Positions 44,615 to 56,872 of a DNA stretch of 64,000 bases are shown here, piece by piece (position 1 is the first letter of the stretch; each line of letters starts with the position of its first letter). A program made the translations under genes and the position numbers. The notes beneath the pieces were generated by a model. The model was not told the origin of the DNA. It saw only the letters and a list, made by a program, of their open reading frames with translations, and ran no database searches. This DNA is from Cryptomeria japonica. Its lineage: Eukaryota; Streptophyta; Pinopsida; Cupressales; Cupressaceae. The DNA lies in the NCBI RefSeq assembly GCF_030272615.1, contig NC_081413.1:23750501-23814500 (forward strand), given 5' to 3'.

Positions 44615-47600
44615 TTACGTGTAGAATCTGCGAAGATGCATGTTGTTGATAGGATCCTCCAAAGGTTCACCTTCTATAGTAGAGAGCTGATATGCCCCAG
44701 ATCCATAGACTACTGTAACGATGTAAGGACCAAGCCAGTTTGGTTCAAACTTGCCCTTCTTCTCTCTATCCTGTTGATTTTTGGGATTTTCTCTGAGAAC
44801 CAAGTCACCTACCTCAAATGTGCGAGGCTTGACTTTGTGATTGTAGCTGCGACTCATTCGTTGTTGGTAAGCCTTAAGATGATTAAAAGCAGTTTGTCTC
44901 CATTCATCCAACAGTTCTAGTTCTTGTAAGCGGGAGACCCTGTAATCTTCATCGTTGATGATGTTTCGCAAAGAGACCCGTAAAGAAGGTAACTCGACCT
45001 CAATAGGCAAGATGGCTTCAACATCGTAGACAAGTGAGTAGGGTGTAGCTCCTGTAGGTGTGCAGACACTTGTGCGATAGGCCCAAAGTGCAGGATTAAG
45101 TTGGATATGCCAGTTACAGCCAACGTCGTCGACTGTATTTTTGAGGATTTTAAGAATTATTTTATTAGACGCCTCAGCTTGACCATTACCTTGGGGGTAA
45201 TATGGTGTGGAGAAACGATGGGAAATATGGAAGCACTCACAGAGTTCACGAACATCCTGATTTTTGAAGGGACGTCCGTTATCAGTAATAATGGACTTAG
45301 GAATACCATATCGGCAAATGATATAGTTAAGGATGAAAGTAGCAATTTGTTTTCTAGTGACTTGTGTGAGAGGCACGGCTTCAATCCATTTTGTAAAATA
45401 CTCTGTGGCTGTGATAATGAATTTATGACCATTAGAAGAAGGAGGGTGAATCTTGCCTATGAGATCGAGTCCCCACTGACAAAAGGGCCAAGGAGACGCA
45501 AGTGGTTGTAGTTCTTGTGCTGGTGCATGTATGAGGTCTCCATGAATTTGACATTGCTTACATTTCTTGACAAACTGATATGAGTCTTTTTCCATATTGG
45601 GCCAATAATATCCAGTCCTGATGAGTTTCTTGGCCAAGGTAGGACCACTAGCATGTGGACCACATATCCCTTCATGCACTTCACGTAACGCAATTTGAGC
45701 TTCGTCACTTTCTAAACATCTAAGAAGAGTTCCATCTAGACCTCGCCGGTATAGGATATCAGCTAAAATGACATATCGAGAGGATTGGCGAATGAAAGTG
45801 CGGCGTTGGTTGTTTGATAGATCAGGAGGTAGGGTATTGTCGTGAAGGTATGTGAAGATGGAGCCATATAACTGGGATTCAGGACCAACCACGCATATCA
45901 TCTCAGTAGGCATTACCTCATATGAAGGAACTAACAAGTTGTCTACCAGGAACTCATAGCAGGTTTCATTTTGAGGTAGGTCAATTAGTGAAGCAATTGT
46001 AGCCATGGCATCTGCAGCACGATTCTGCTCTCTTGGTATCTACTCAAAATCTATCTTTGTAAAGTGTTGTTTCAGATCATCCACCATTTGTTTATAAGGT
46101 AGTAATTTTTCATCTTTTGTTTGGTAATCATCAGTTGCTTGACGGATAACAAGTTGGGAATCTCCAAAAACACGAAGTTCCTGGATCTTCCATTGAACTG
46201 CAATTCGTAATCCTATTGTTAATGCCTCATATTCTGCTATATTGTTGGTGCAAGGAAATGATAAGCAGTATGATTTTGGTATAGAATCGCCTTGAGGAGT
46301 TATAAAAAGAATACCAGCTCCTGCCCCATGCTGTGTGTATGAACCATCAAAGTATAATTGCCATGGCTTTGCATGTGATATTGTTAGAATGGATTCATCT
46401 GGAAATTCTGAATTTAGAGGAGCATCATCTATCATGGGAGCATCTGCTAATTGATCTGCGATTGCTTGTCCTTTTATTACTTTTCTGTCCACATACTCGA
46501 TGTCGAATTCACTCAATATCATTACCCATTTGGCCAGCCGCCCAGTAAGTGTAGCTTTGTTGAGAAGATATTTTAATGGATCAATTCTTGCAATCAACTT
46601 AGTCTTGTGAGTAAGCATATAATGGCGTAATTTCTGTGAAGCAAAGACCACAGCGAGACATGCACGCTCGATCGGTGTGTAGTTTAGCTCGTATCCCAAT
46701 GTGCGACTAATATAGTATACTGCTTTTTCCTTGCCGTCAGCAATTTGTTGTGCTAAGAGTGCCCCCAGTGCTGTTGGAGTAGCTGAAATGTATAATAACA
46801 GTGGTTGATCTGGAACTGGTGGCATAAGAACTGGCGGATTTAGAAGATAATCTTTGAGCGTCTGGAAAGCCTGTTGACAGTTGTCATCCCATTTGAATTT
46901 GATGTTTTTATGTAGCAGGTGCTGGAAAGGATTACACTTATCCGCCAGTTGTGCTATGAATCTTCGGATGGACTGGAGTCTGCCCTATAAGGATCGAAGT
47001 TGACTGATATTTCTTGGTGGTTGCATTTCCAAGATAGCTTTGACTTTTGCTGGATCCGCTTCAATTCCTCTTTTGGACACGATGAATCCTAGGAGCTTCC
47101 CAGAGGTTACTCCAAAGACACATTTCTTGGGGTTTAATCTTACCTTGTACTTTTCCAATCGATCAAAGGCAACTGAAAGTATGTCCAAATGTGTATTTCT
47201 GTCTATTGATTTGACCAAGAGATCGTCAACATAATCTTCCACGATTATGTGCATGAGATCATGAAAGATAGTGGTCATTGCTCTTTGATATGTAGCACCT
47301 GCATTTTTCAGCCCAAAGGGCATGACATTCCAACAGAAAGTTCCCCATGGACAATTGAATGATGTTTTATGTTGATCCTCGGGTGCAATTCTTATCTGAT
47401 TATAGCCAGAGAATCCATCCATTAATGATAGCATTTCATGACCTGCTGTGAGATCAACAATCAAGTCGATATTTGGTAATGGGAAGTCATCTTTTGGACA
47501 AGCTTTGTTGATGTCTCTGAAATCTGTACATATTCTGATGCTGCAGTCTGGTTTACTGACAGGTACCAAATTGGAGATCCATTTGGGGTAATTAATTGGG

Positions 47601-50268
47601 CGTATGAATCCGACATCGAGTAATTTCTCCAGCTCTGCTTTGACTAGTAATGCCACTTGTGGATGCATTTTCCTTAATTTCTGTTTCACTGGCTTTGCCC
47701 CCGGTTTGACTGTCAAATGATGCATTACCAAATCTGGATCTAGTCCAAGCATATCAGCGTATGACCATGCAAAGTTGATTTGTCATTCTTTGAAGAAGCT
47801 TATGAACTTTCCCCTTTCGGACTCTGTCAAGGATTGAGCCAGGAATATGTTGTGTGGAATCTCTTCTGTACCAATGTTTGTTTTGATAGTCTCCTCTACC
47901 AACATGGATGATTTTTCCTCATATGATGCTGGGAGAATGTCGAGCCTTCCATCTTCGGGTGCCTCAGAGAGGTTTTCACCCTCAGATACGTCCTTTCTTT
48001 TTACTTTTTTGGGATCAAATAGCGCCACAGTGTGGTTTTCGCCATAAGACCCTTGATTTGTTCTTATTTTCACATTTTTGCGACTGGAAGGTCCGACACC
48101 CTCACCAAAATATGCCATGTTGTTGAGTTCTATGGTGTATCCTGCTTTGTGGTCCCCAGGGGGAAGATCATAGCGTATGCCAAGATAGTCAATAATAGCT
48201 TCGTCATTTTGAAATGTGTCAAATTGTGCTGGTCCTTCATAATCCCAGTCAATGAGTTGGTGGTGAACAAGGGGAAGGCCTTTAATGTTTTCAGAGTTTG
48301 CAGGGCTAAGAGTGAAGATGTGGTTATATTCGGGTATATCGAGGCAATCGTCGAGGTCATCGATGGCACTCTCCTCATCAGTTTCGATCACAAGCGAATC
48401 CAACTTGTCATTACTAGTAGCGCATTCCAGAACAGGTGTCCTCATCCTATGTGATTTCGACCTAAGACCTTGAAACGAAGACTGTGGGAAATCCCTATGA
48501 GCTGTTTCTTGACCAACTCTGAATTTTTTGTAAAATTCCTCTTCTTTTGTGGGTTCATCTGGCTCTCTGAATGTCTCGGTGAGCTCATAGTCACTGGAGG
48601 ATTTGTCTGAACCCCATTCCCATTCGTTGGAATCTATGGAATAGTAATCTTCTTGTTGAACTTTGGCAACTTTGCTTTGCGATGCCTCTTCTGTCCTTTT
48701 AGTGTGTATTTTGGAAGTCAGAAAACCAAGTCCCTTTGAGCGTTCCCTTCTTACAGTCAATTTAGGTTGTAAGGGTTCCATGACGCCTTCTTTGCGTAAC
48801 CCAAGAGGGCTTTTTCCATCATACCCGAATCTTTGTAGAATCTTGAAGCCTTTGCCATAGTTCTCACAAGGTATATTGATCTGATCATGTGTGTCCTCTT
48901 CAATGTCTTTGTAAAGCATTTTGTATAAATTTTCCTCTTCCAGTTCACCCCATCTTTGAAAGGTAGTAGGATCCCATTTGAATGCCATGATGGAGATTTG
49001 TTTGTTAGGATGTGGCCTTCCATATTCTTTTGGAGAGCTCATGACTTGTCGTAAATACATTGTCTGATTTAGAGTGTATTCTCCCATACCTTTGTCTTGA
49101 AATTTGCCTTTTAGTTCACCTTGTTTTGATGTCGAAGGTTTCAATGACTTAGGGTCAATGTATGCCGAAGAAGGAACAGCTTCACGATTACTGGGAATGA
49201 TGGTCTCAGTATGTGATCTCAGGTTATTGCAATATATGAACAGATTAGGATCACCGTTAACTGTTACCTCGATTCCATTATGAGGAAACTTAATGCATTG
49301 GTGATATGTCGATGGGACTGCCCTCATTTCATGAATCCAAGGACGTCCTAGCAATATATTATAAGTGAGATCTAAATCCAGGACCTGACAAACCACATCC
49401 TTTGTGACTGGCCCAATTCTTAGAGGTAAGGTGACCGTGCCCTTGGATGAGCGTTCTTCATCATCATATGCCTTGATGGTAATTTGGTTCTTTGAATTCA
49501 CAGCTTTATCGGAATATCCCAATTGTTTAATGGTGCTCAACGTACAAATGTTTAGACCAGCTCCTCCATCTATCAGGACTCGCTTTATTCGATGCTTGTG
49601 TATGAAAGCTTCAATATGTAATGGTGCATTATGTGGCTGACTTACAGAGGCATCATCGGCTTCTGTGAATGTAAGGGAATGTGGAATGGAAAGATATCCC
49701 ACCATGGCTTGAAAATGGTCCACGTTCAGATTGATAGGAACGACGGTGTCTCTCAAGATTTTGTCAAGAATAGCCTTATGAGCAGGGGATATGCGTAAGA
49801 GCTCAAGGATGGAGATGAGCGCGGGTGTCTTTCCTAATTGTTCTACAAGGTCATACTCAGGTTTGGTTGACGAAGAAGTGGTATTCTTAGTGGAGGCACC
49901 TGGCAAAGTAATTTTACCTCGACGAGTTGTTACATGACATTCAGAGGTAGACTCTGACGAAGATCCCACACCTCTTAGAACAATCTTGGGTCACTGAGGA
50001 GGATTCTCAGGATTTTTGTTCTTGATGGTAATAGTAGAGATATGATTGTCCATTGAGATGTGATTGATAGTTGAGTCATAGTTGTAAGGTGCTCTAGTAT
50101 AGTTGGCTTGATCATCTGTGGCTTTACCTTTTCCCTTGTCATGCTTTGGGAATGGTTCCTTAAACATCTCATGTTCTTGATTAGATGAATGTCCCTCAAT
50201 CTCAATGTCACCTCTATCAATGAGATCTTGCACGATATTCTTTAGTCGATGGCAATTTCCTGTCTTAT
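44615..50268 (-). pseudogene. Element D Pol: protease, RT, RNase H, second RNase H, integrase (broken)
   Basis: One minus-strand frame with TGA at 49991 and 47783 and TAG at 46985 and 46040. In order: zinc-knuckle end GHKTGNCHRLKN of Gag (about 50265); protease LIDGGAGLNIC (about 49570) and ILLGRPWIHEM (about 49330); a Gly-rich, G-patch-like block (about 48780); RT with EDYVDDLLVKS (about 47230); first RNase H (46825-46500, ISATPTALGALLAQQ); second RNase H with LYFDGSYTQHGAGAGI (about 46350) and an IPREQNRAADAMA tail; integrase with a HHCC finger, WGLDLIGK, TDNGRPF and GNGQAEASNK; end HLRRFYT. The dual RNase H defines the Tat lineage. At 46985 the conserved LRSL-Q-GRLQSIRRF context shows that a CAG became TAG. 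Confidence 0.92.
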
Positions 50269-50273
50269 GACCC
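50269..50273 (+). repeat. Target-site duplication of element E, left
   Basis: GACCC, matching 58095-58099. Removing E and one copy restores D's Gag zinc knuckle in frame. Confidence 0.93.
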
Positions 50274-50453
50274 TGTAGCGTCTTAAAATTGTGACACTTG
50301 CAATTTCGACTGCATTTCGGTCTTCACGATGGCGACACAACACGCAACCTGAATGGAGACCCCAAAACCTGATTATGACACCAAAAAATGCATTTTCTTG
50401 CACCCTGGCCTGAACCTCCTTTACACCCTGCTGTCCCGGGAGGTGGGACTAGA

Positions 50454-50540
50454 GCGCCCAACGCCCTGGTCCCTAGGACCATGGCGCCTAGCGCCCTAGT
50501 CCCCAGGACCATGGCGCCCAGCGCCCTAGTCCCTGGGTCC
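50454..50540 (+). repeat. 30-bp GC-rich tandem repeat in E LTR (2.9 copies)
   Basis: Units 50454-50483, 50484-50513 and 50514-50540 are built on GCGCCCAGCGCCCTGGTCCC followed by a GGACC complement, so each can fold (GGTCC with GGACC). Also present in the 3' LTR at about 57053-57140. Confidence 0.85.
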
Positions 50541-50655
50541 TATTTTGGGCCCGGTCTCTTTTGGACTTCGGGTCTTTATGTTTGCAAATTGGAAAATTAA
50601 TGTTCCTGGTCGGCCTAAGGTCGGGAAAATCAGTCTATCAGCCCTAATTGACAAG

Positions 50656-50663
50656 TATATAAA
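50656..50663 (+). promoter_or_regulatory. TATA box of element E 5' LTR
   Basis: TATATAAA, conserved at 57223-57230 in the 3' LTR. Confidence 0.6.
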
Positions 50664-51530
50664 CTACACTTTCCTCTCCCATTTGGGTAAGAAGGTGATA
50701 TGTGTACAAGTGTGGAAACTATACTCAAGCATTCAAGCATTCAAGCATTCATTCCAAGTCTCCATTCAAGGCTAAGTGTTGCATTCAAGACAAGGATTCA
50801 ACCATTGAAGAGGAGATCACTTACAACATACTACTACAACATACAACATACAACATCTATACCTTCGCACATAAGGATACAAACATCCTTACAACAAGGT
50901 ATTAGTACTTGTTTTACATTACAGACATTTACATTTACAGCATTGCTCATTTCTTGGTTAATTCCAAAACCGGGGTTTGACCTAAAGGCAAACCCCTAAT
51001 CCCTAACCCCCCAATCGTCTTCGCTTTTCTGTGTGTAGGTTACAGGTACGCGGCTGAAATTGAAGATCTGGAATCCTTGTGCAGAGACGAACAAGTCCCC
51101 CTTTGTTTTGCGGATTTTTCGGAGGACCGTGGCGCTCGGGCGCCATCGTCCTGACAACTTTCGCTCAAATTTGCAGGACAGTGCCGTATCGACATTTTAT
51201 TGCTAATTCCAGGTCCGAAGCTTCATCCTATATCCCTATCTCAGTTTATAAGCGAATCTTTGTCACTTTCTATGCATTCCTAGCTTAATTCTTCTATCAA
51301 CAATTCTTTACAAAAGAGGGTAGCCTTGCTGTCATAACCCTTGAAACTCATTTAGCATCCAATCTTGCATTGCGTGGGATTGGATCTTGTGGGTTTCAAC
51401 CCCTCTTTTGAATGTAAAGTCTCTCCCCTAAGTGAAAACCATCAACCCTAGTGAATCTCCCTTCTCTCTCCTCGGAGTTGGAAGAGGGGAGAGCAACTAG
51501 GGTTCGATCGTGATTTTCCGCTTTACATTT

Positions 51531-51549
51531 TGGTGAACCCGACGTGAAC
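51531..51549 (+). other. Primer-binding site of element E
   Basis: TGGTGAACCCGACGTGAAC starts three bases after the LTR. It begins with TGG, complementary to a tRNA CCA end. The exact tRNA is not identified. Confidence 0.8.
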
Positions 51550-52709
51550 ATCCTTTCTGATTATTCATAATTAGATCTGAAAATTGGATTCCTTGATTAC
51601 ATTTCCATGTTTGATCTTTTACAAAATTTTAGAGGTTAATTGCATAAAAACCCTAAATTTTCTTTTTAGTAATTGAACTTGCGAAATGTCTAAATGTTAA
51701 TGCTTGTTTTAGATCTGCCCTTCTATTACAAATTATCAATTCATATCTATGCTTTAATTTTGGAAATTAAGTGGTTAAGTGTCAAAACCCTAATTTTTGA
51801 AACCCTCTTGATTCAACCTTTGACTGATAATTTCACTGATCAAAACATCTCCAAATCAGCTGTAACTTTGGATTCCGCAATAAAATCACAATATCTTTCA
51901 TCCCTGAAAATTTGGAAAAAAGTTGCGAGGACCGTGTGCACTTCGAGCGCCATCGTCCCCGACATTTTTTCCGAAATTTTGGGAGCTAGATCTTACTGTA
52001 TTTTCCTGCTAAAATCCAGAATTTTGGCTGATTTTATCAATTATAACGCTTTCAAAATTAAAGTCAAAGTTGGTCTAGGGATTGCTTGGATTAACGCTTC
52101 TAATCATTCAAAAATCATTGAAACTGAAATTTTGTGTCAAAATTGTGTTCTTACTGTCCTAAATCTGAAAAGTGTGTTTGCATTCATTAAAAATTTCAGT
52201 GCTTTATTTAAATTCTTGCAATTTGTGACTTTTGAAATTAAGTACTTAATTACAACAACTTTAATTTCCGCTTTCAAAATTGAATTTTGCGTGAGATTGA
52301 GTCAATTTTCAAATTTCAAAATTTGCATTGCTCTTGACATTCCCTCTAAAATCATAAAATTCAAAATTTCAGTTTCCCTCTCTTTTTCAAAATTCAAATT
52401 TTGCATTTTTCGACAATCTTGATAGGGTTCAATTTTGAGATTGCAACTTTAATTTGGCCTATCTACAGATCGTAAAACCACTCAATTTTTTCAGATTAGC
52501 TCTAAAATCATCATAACTTTCATCCCTGCAAATTTCGAAAAAAGTTGCCGGGACCGTGTGCACTCCGAAGCGCCACGGTCCCTGACATTTTTTCTGAAAT
52601 TTCGGGAGATTGTCCTGATTGTATTTAACAGCTTAAATCTAGAAGATTGGCTGATTTTACTGAAAATTGCTACCTCTAAAATTCAAAATTTTCTCTCCCT
52701 CTCTAGTGC
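51550..52709 (+). other. Leader of element E with two copies of a hairpin-bearing repeat
   Basis: AT-rich leader. A repeat of about 150 bp occurs at about 51885-52045 and 52505-52665. Each copy centres on GGACCGTGTGCAC and a CGCCA(C/T)(C/G)GTCC complement. In the second copy GGGACCGTG pairs perfectly with CACGGTCCC. A 242-codon open frame (51694-52422) overlaps the first copy but has the low-complexity look of chance openness in AT-rich DNA. Confidence 0.65.
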
Positions 52710-55700
52710 ATGAGTTTTACAACAATAAGCCCTACTTACACTATTCCCGTTAGACGAAGCCGTAGAATTAAGTCTTCCCGAGGTTTAACTACTGAGGAGA
52801 TGGAACCTAATTTGAATAGCCTTTTTAACGAGGACATGGGTAATTCCTCTAATCCTCCTAATGATGAAGAAGCTCTCCATGAGGTTTTTGAAGAACAACT
52901 TTCGAAATTGGATAACCAATTTGACGATTTTCGACAATGGATGTCTCAAGAATACCCCGATAGTCAAGCTCTTCCTTTAATTAAGGGTCTAAAACGTATG
53001 CTTCAAAGTGATAAGAATGGAATTGATATTTTGCGTGGTATTGCACACATTGTGGATTCGAATGTGATGCCTATGAAGAGTTGTGCTGAAAATTTGGGTT
53101 ATACACAACCTCCTACTCAAGTCAATCATTCTATTCCTTTGATGACTTCTATTGCTAGCATACCTACCTTTACATCAAACATAATGGCAACTTCTACACA
53201 AGACATTCCTCCTGTGATCACCAGTCATGGGGGCAATCCTTCCTTTTCAATTAACCCTCTTCCTTCATTCAATCCGATTTCTTCATTCATTCCTTCAATG
53301 AGTGTGCCTATTATATCTCCACAAATGAACATGACGCAAGGGGGCAATTCATTCAATCATTCCATTCCTCCTTGTAGTGTTCCTCTTGTCCAATCATCTC
53401 CTATGAATAACTATCATAGTGTCCCACCACCTTACTCTCTACCTTCTTTCAATAACATAACACCTCCATCACAATCTAACACGTCTAATATGAATTCTTT
53501 GACTGAAGCGACCATTAACAATCTTGCACAAACTGTCTCTTCTTTACAACAACAAATTGCCTCTATGAATCAATCTAAGTTTAGTGTGCCCACATTTGAT
53601 GTTGCGAGCCCACTTTCTCTTGATATTGTTCGAGCTATTCCCCCTAAACATGTTGAAATTCCACATTTGGAGCTTTATAATGGTAAGGGTGATCCTCTAA
53701 CACATGTTAAGACCTTTCAAACAATATGTACTGATTTTGCTTATGACCAAAGGTTGCTTGCAAAACTGTTTACTAGAACATTAAGAGACAAAGCCCTACA
53801 ATGGTATTGCTCGTTGCCTTCTTATTCTATTACTTCTTTCGAACAACTTGCAAATGCTTTCATTCAACAATTTCAAAACAATATAAGTCCTAAAGTTACT
53901 TTGATTGATTTAATGCATTGTAAACAAGGTGTTAAAGAAAAAGTGACTGATTTCATTGGTAGATATAAGGATTTGTATGCTCAAATTTCCTTTCCAGTGC
54001 CTGACAATGATATTCAAAGAATCTTTATTTCTAATTTACAAAAAGATATTCGAGACAAACTTCTGTTTTCTGAGTTTACTTCTTTCCAACAGTTGTGTGC
54101 AACTCTTCACAATTATCAACTGACTGTGAGTCAAATGGAACAATCACATCCTATGGCTCCGAGTGATAAGGGTGATAGCAGTCAACAACCATTTGGGAAG
54201 TTTAAACTGAATAGAGATTCCATCAAATTCAATGAAAACATCATCAACAACAATGTGAATGCAGCATCAGGTGTGCCTCCTATTTCTAAATTTTTCAAGA
54301 AAGAAAGAAAGTATACTCCTTTGAATGAATCATTGCATAGTATTATGAATAAGTTATTGGAACAAAATGTGCTTACTCTTCCTCCTATAAGGCAAATTGA
54401 TCCTGCAAAGATTACTTCACCTTATTTTGATAACAAAGCTTTTTGTCAATTTCATCGTCAGCCTGGGCATGATACTGAAAAATGTTTTTCTTTAAAGGGT
54501 AAAATTCAAGATTTGATTGATAATAATACTATCTCTGTTTCTGGAGTGAATGATAAAGGCAATACATCTGTAGCTCCTCCTAATCAAAATCTTCAGATTT
54601 TCACTGATCCATTACCTTCTCATACCTCTCATGCGATTGAGACTAATGATTCCTCTTTTTCATTTGATGGTCTTGTGTCTATGACTCTGAATGTGATTAA
54701 CTTTGTTGAGCAGCAAGAAAATCCTAAAGAACCTTCCATCACCTTTGATTCCAGTGAAACCATTAGGGCACCTGATGGTCCTTTATACATAGTTGCAAAA
54801 GTCAAGAATAGACCTTGTCGTGGAGTGGTTATTGATCCTTCGTGCATGATTAATGTTATTACTGAAGAATTTCTTTTTACTTTGCAATTGAATCAAGTGA
54901 TATATGACAAAACAGATGTGATTGTGAAACTATTTGATGCATTTTCTTCTCCTGCAATTGGTTCTATTACATTGCTTATTGAGGTCCATAACAAATCCCT
55001 TGATGTGAACTTTGCTATTATTCCATCTTCCGAACAATTTCGTGTGAAGCTTGGCTATCCTTGGCTATCTTCCATGAAAGCTATTGCTTCTCCTATTCAT
55101 AAGTGTTTGAAATTTCCCCATAATGGTGAAGTTGTTACTGTCAATCATAGTCTCTTTAAACCAGCTGAAAGAACTTCTAGCATTCCTATTGATTACTTTT
55201 GGCCTAAACAATTCCAATCTCTTCCTCCGTGAAGTGATCATCTTTTCAAATCTTATCAAAAGTGGAAAACAGATATGATCCTATCTCTAAGTGAACCTAG
55301 AACACCCAAACTTGACATTCCTATCATTCTTGAGAAGGAAGTTTTTCCTTTGAAAGATAAAACTAATGTCTTTCCTCAAGAAGATTCCCAACCCATCCCT
55401 ATGGATGTGACTATGTCTATATCTAATAAACTTCCTAAAAGTAGACCTATCCCTCCTCGTCATGATGGACTTGGTCTCCTTCCTAAACCAAAAATTCCTC
55501 CTTTATATGGAGCAGTTCCTCCTCCTTCCTTTTATAGAGAGAAGAGACCTTCTTCTTCTCCTATTATCCAGCCTAAGAGACCACAACCTAAACACCCAAG
55601 TGGTAAGGATGAGAACATTCCTCCTCCTCAATCTCCTAATCTTCCTACTAAGACTAGACGAAATCGTTCTGCACGTGAACGCCGGCGAAAGCATCATCTT

Positions 55701-56138
55701 AGAGCTCAAACTTTGCAATCCCCAAAAACACCTTCAACAAGCATTATTCCGTTTTCTCCTCAGCCGACGATTGAGCCGAAATCTCCTAAACATAAGATGC
55801 ATGATGGTCTTGATCCTGTGCGAGTTAAAGACCCTATCTTTATAAATCTTGATGATGATATAGATGAAAATGTTATTCATGATGCAAATGTTACTCTTGT
55901 TCATTCTGATAGTGAATATGAACTTGTTGATATTGATAACCATTTATCTAATGAATTTTCTAAAGCACTTATCCTAGCTCCTAGACAAGCACACTGTGGC
56001 TTGGGATATGAACATAGCCCTTGTTTGGATCTTGTGATAGCTCCATCTGCTGTGTTGGATGTTCCTCCTCTAGCGTGTTCCCTGCCTTCCCGAAACATTG
56101 ATCAGCAAGATCGGGGGGTAGATGACGTGCTAGACTAG
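52710..56138 (+). pseudogene. Element E Gag with protease-like domain and proline-rich tail (one UGA)
   Basis: ATG at 52710 (MSFTTISPTYTIPVRRSRRI). The frame runs 1142 codons with a single TGA at 55230, probably from CGA. Residues 1-300 are Ser/Pro/Asn-rich. About 310-490 is the Gag core (LYNGKGDPLTHVKTF; FIQQFQNN), alignable with D's Gag (YRGKGDPKAHIRQF; FIQHFSYN). KYTPLNESLHSI and the CHHC knuckle CQFHRQPGHDTEKC follow near residue 585. The protease-like part near residue 705 reads VVIDPSCMINVI: the catalytic Asp is kept, but Gly/Ser is replaced by Pro-Ser, so activity is doubtful. It keeps the end motif FPHNGEVVTVN. The tail (55275-56138) is rich in Pro and basic residues. It probably makes or joins particles; no enzyme is visible. 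Confidence 0.85.
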
Positions 56139-56856
56139 TTACATTAGCATAGCAGATTCTCTCCTCCTCTATTGTTACTTCCTCTATATGTTACTCTCAT
56201 TCTTCTATTTGTTGTCCTTAGTGTTGTCTACTTGAGGACGATGCAAAGCATTGAGATCTCTCGATCTCTCTCATGTTGACTCAAAAGACACATGTGTTCC
56301 CTTCTTCTAGGTGACCTTCCTTGATTGGGGAATGAAGAACAATTATGCATACATACATATGATACACATGAATTATCATACAGCATACTGACCCCGAGGA
56401 AAGCAAAGTCACCTTGTGCTTTGTGTTTTGTGTCTATTATCCTTGGGCTTATCTCACACTTGGGGGCTAAATCCTTGTGATAACGTGTCCCTTTCTCATT
56501 TTCTTAAATGTATCACTACCTTAAAGCAATCACCCCCGGTGAGGCATGTGCGATCGCTTTAACGTAGGGGGGCATACATCCCGTTCATATCTTTTCAAGA
56601 TACTTGAAAATTTCTTGACAAATTTAGCTTTGCCTTGAAAATTTTTGATATCTTTCTTGCATGATTCATAGTGAGGGAACCTTTCTACTGACAGTCATGG
56701 TTCTCCCTCGTGATCTTCCCTTTTACTTTGTCAATCGAAGTCGTAAGATCCTTAGTCCACTGGGGGCTTGGTGTGTCTTGCCTCCTTGACGTGGTGAAAG
56801 TCTTTCAATATTGTTTCCTTGTACTTTACCGGAAGTATGAGCATACATACTCCCGC
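56139..56856 (+). other. 3' untranslated region of element E
   Basis: No ORF. It carries GGGGGC-bearing phrases similar to those in element B's 3' region (for example TGGGGGCTTGG at about 56761). Function unknown. Confidence 0.55.
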
Positions 56857-56872
56857 TAAAGTGGGGGCTAAA
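56857..56872 (+). other. Polypurine tract of element E
   Basis: TAAAGTGGGGGCTAAA immediately before the 3' LTR. Confidence 0.88.

Larger units (their letters stand above)
50274..51527 (+). repeat. 5' LTR of element E
   Basis: TGTAGCGTC to CGCTTTACA, 1254 bp. Contains a GC-rich 30-bp tandem repeat (50454-50540), a TATA box (50656-50663) and one copy of a GGACCGTG...CATCGTCC hairpin at about 51122-51155. Confidence 0.94.

Noticed and set aside
51694-52422. 242-codon ORF in the leader of element E
   Set aside because: Low-complexity, hydrophobic, overlaps the hairpin repeat, has no parallel in element A or B and no recognisable domain; most likely chance openness. Kept only as a note.
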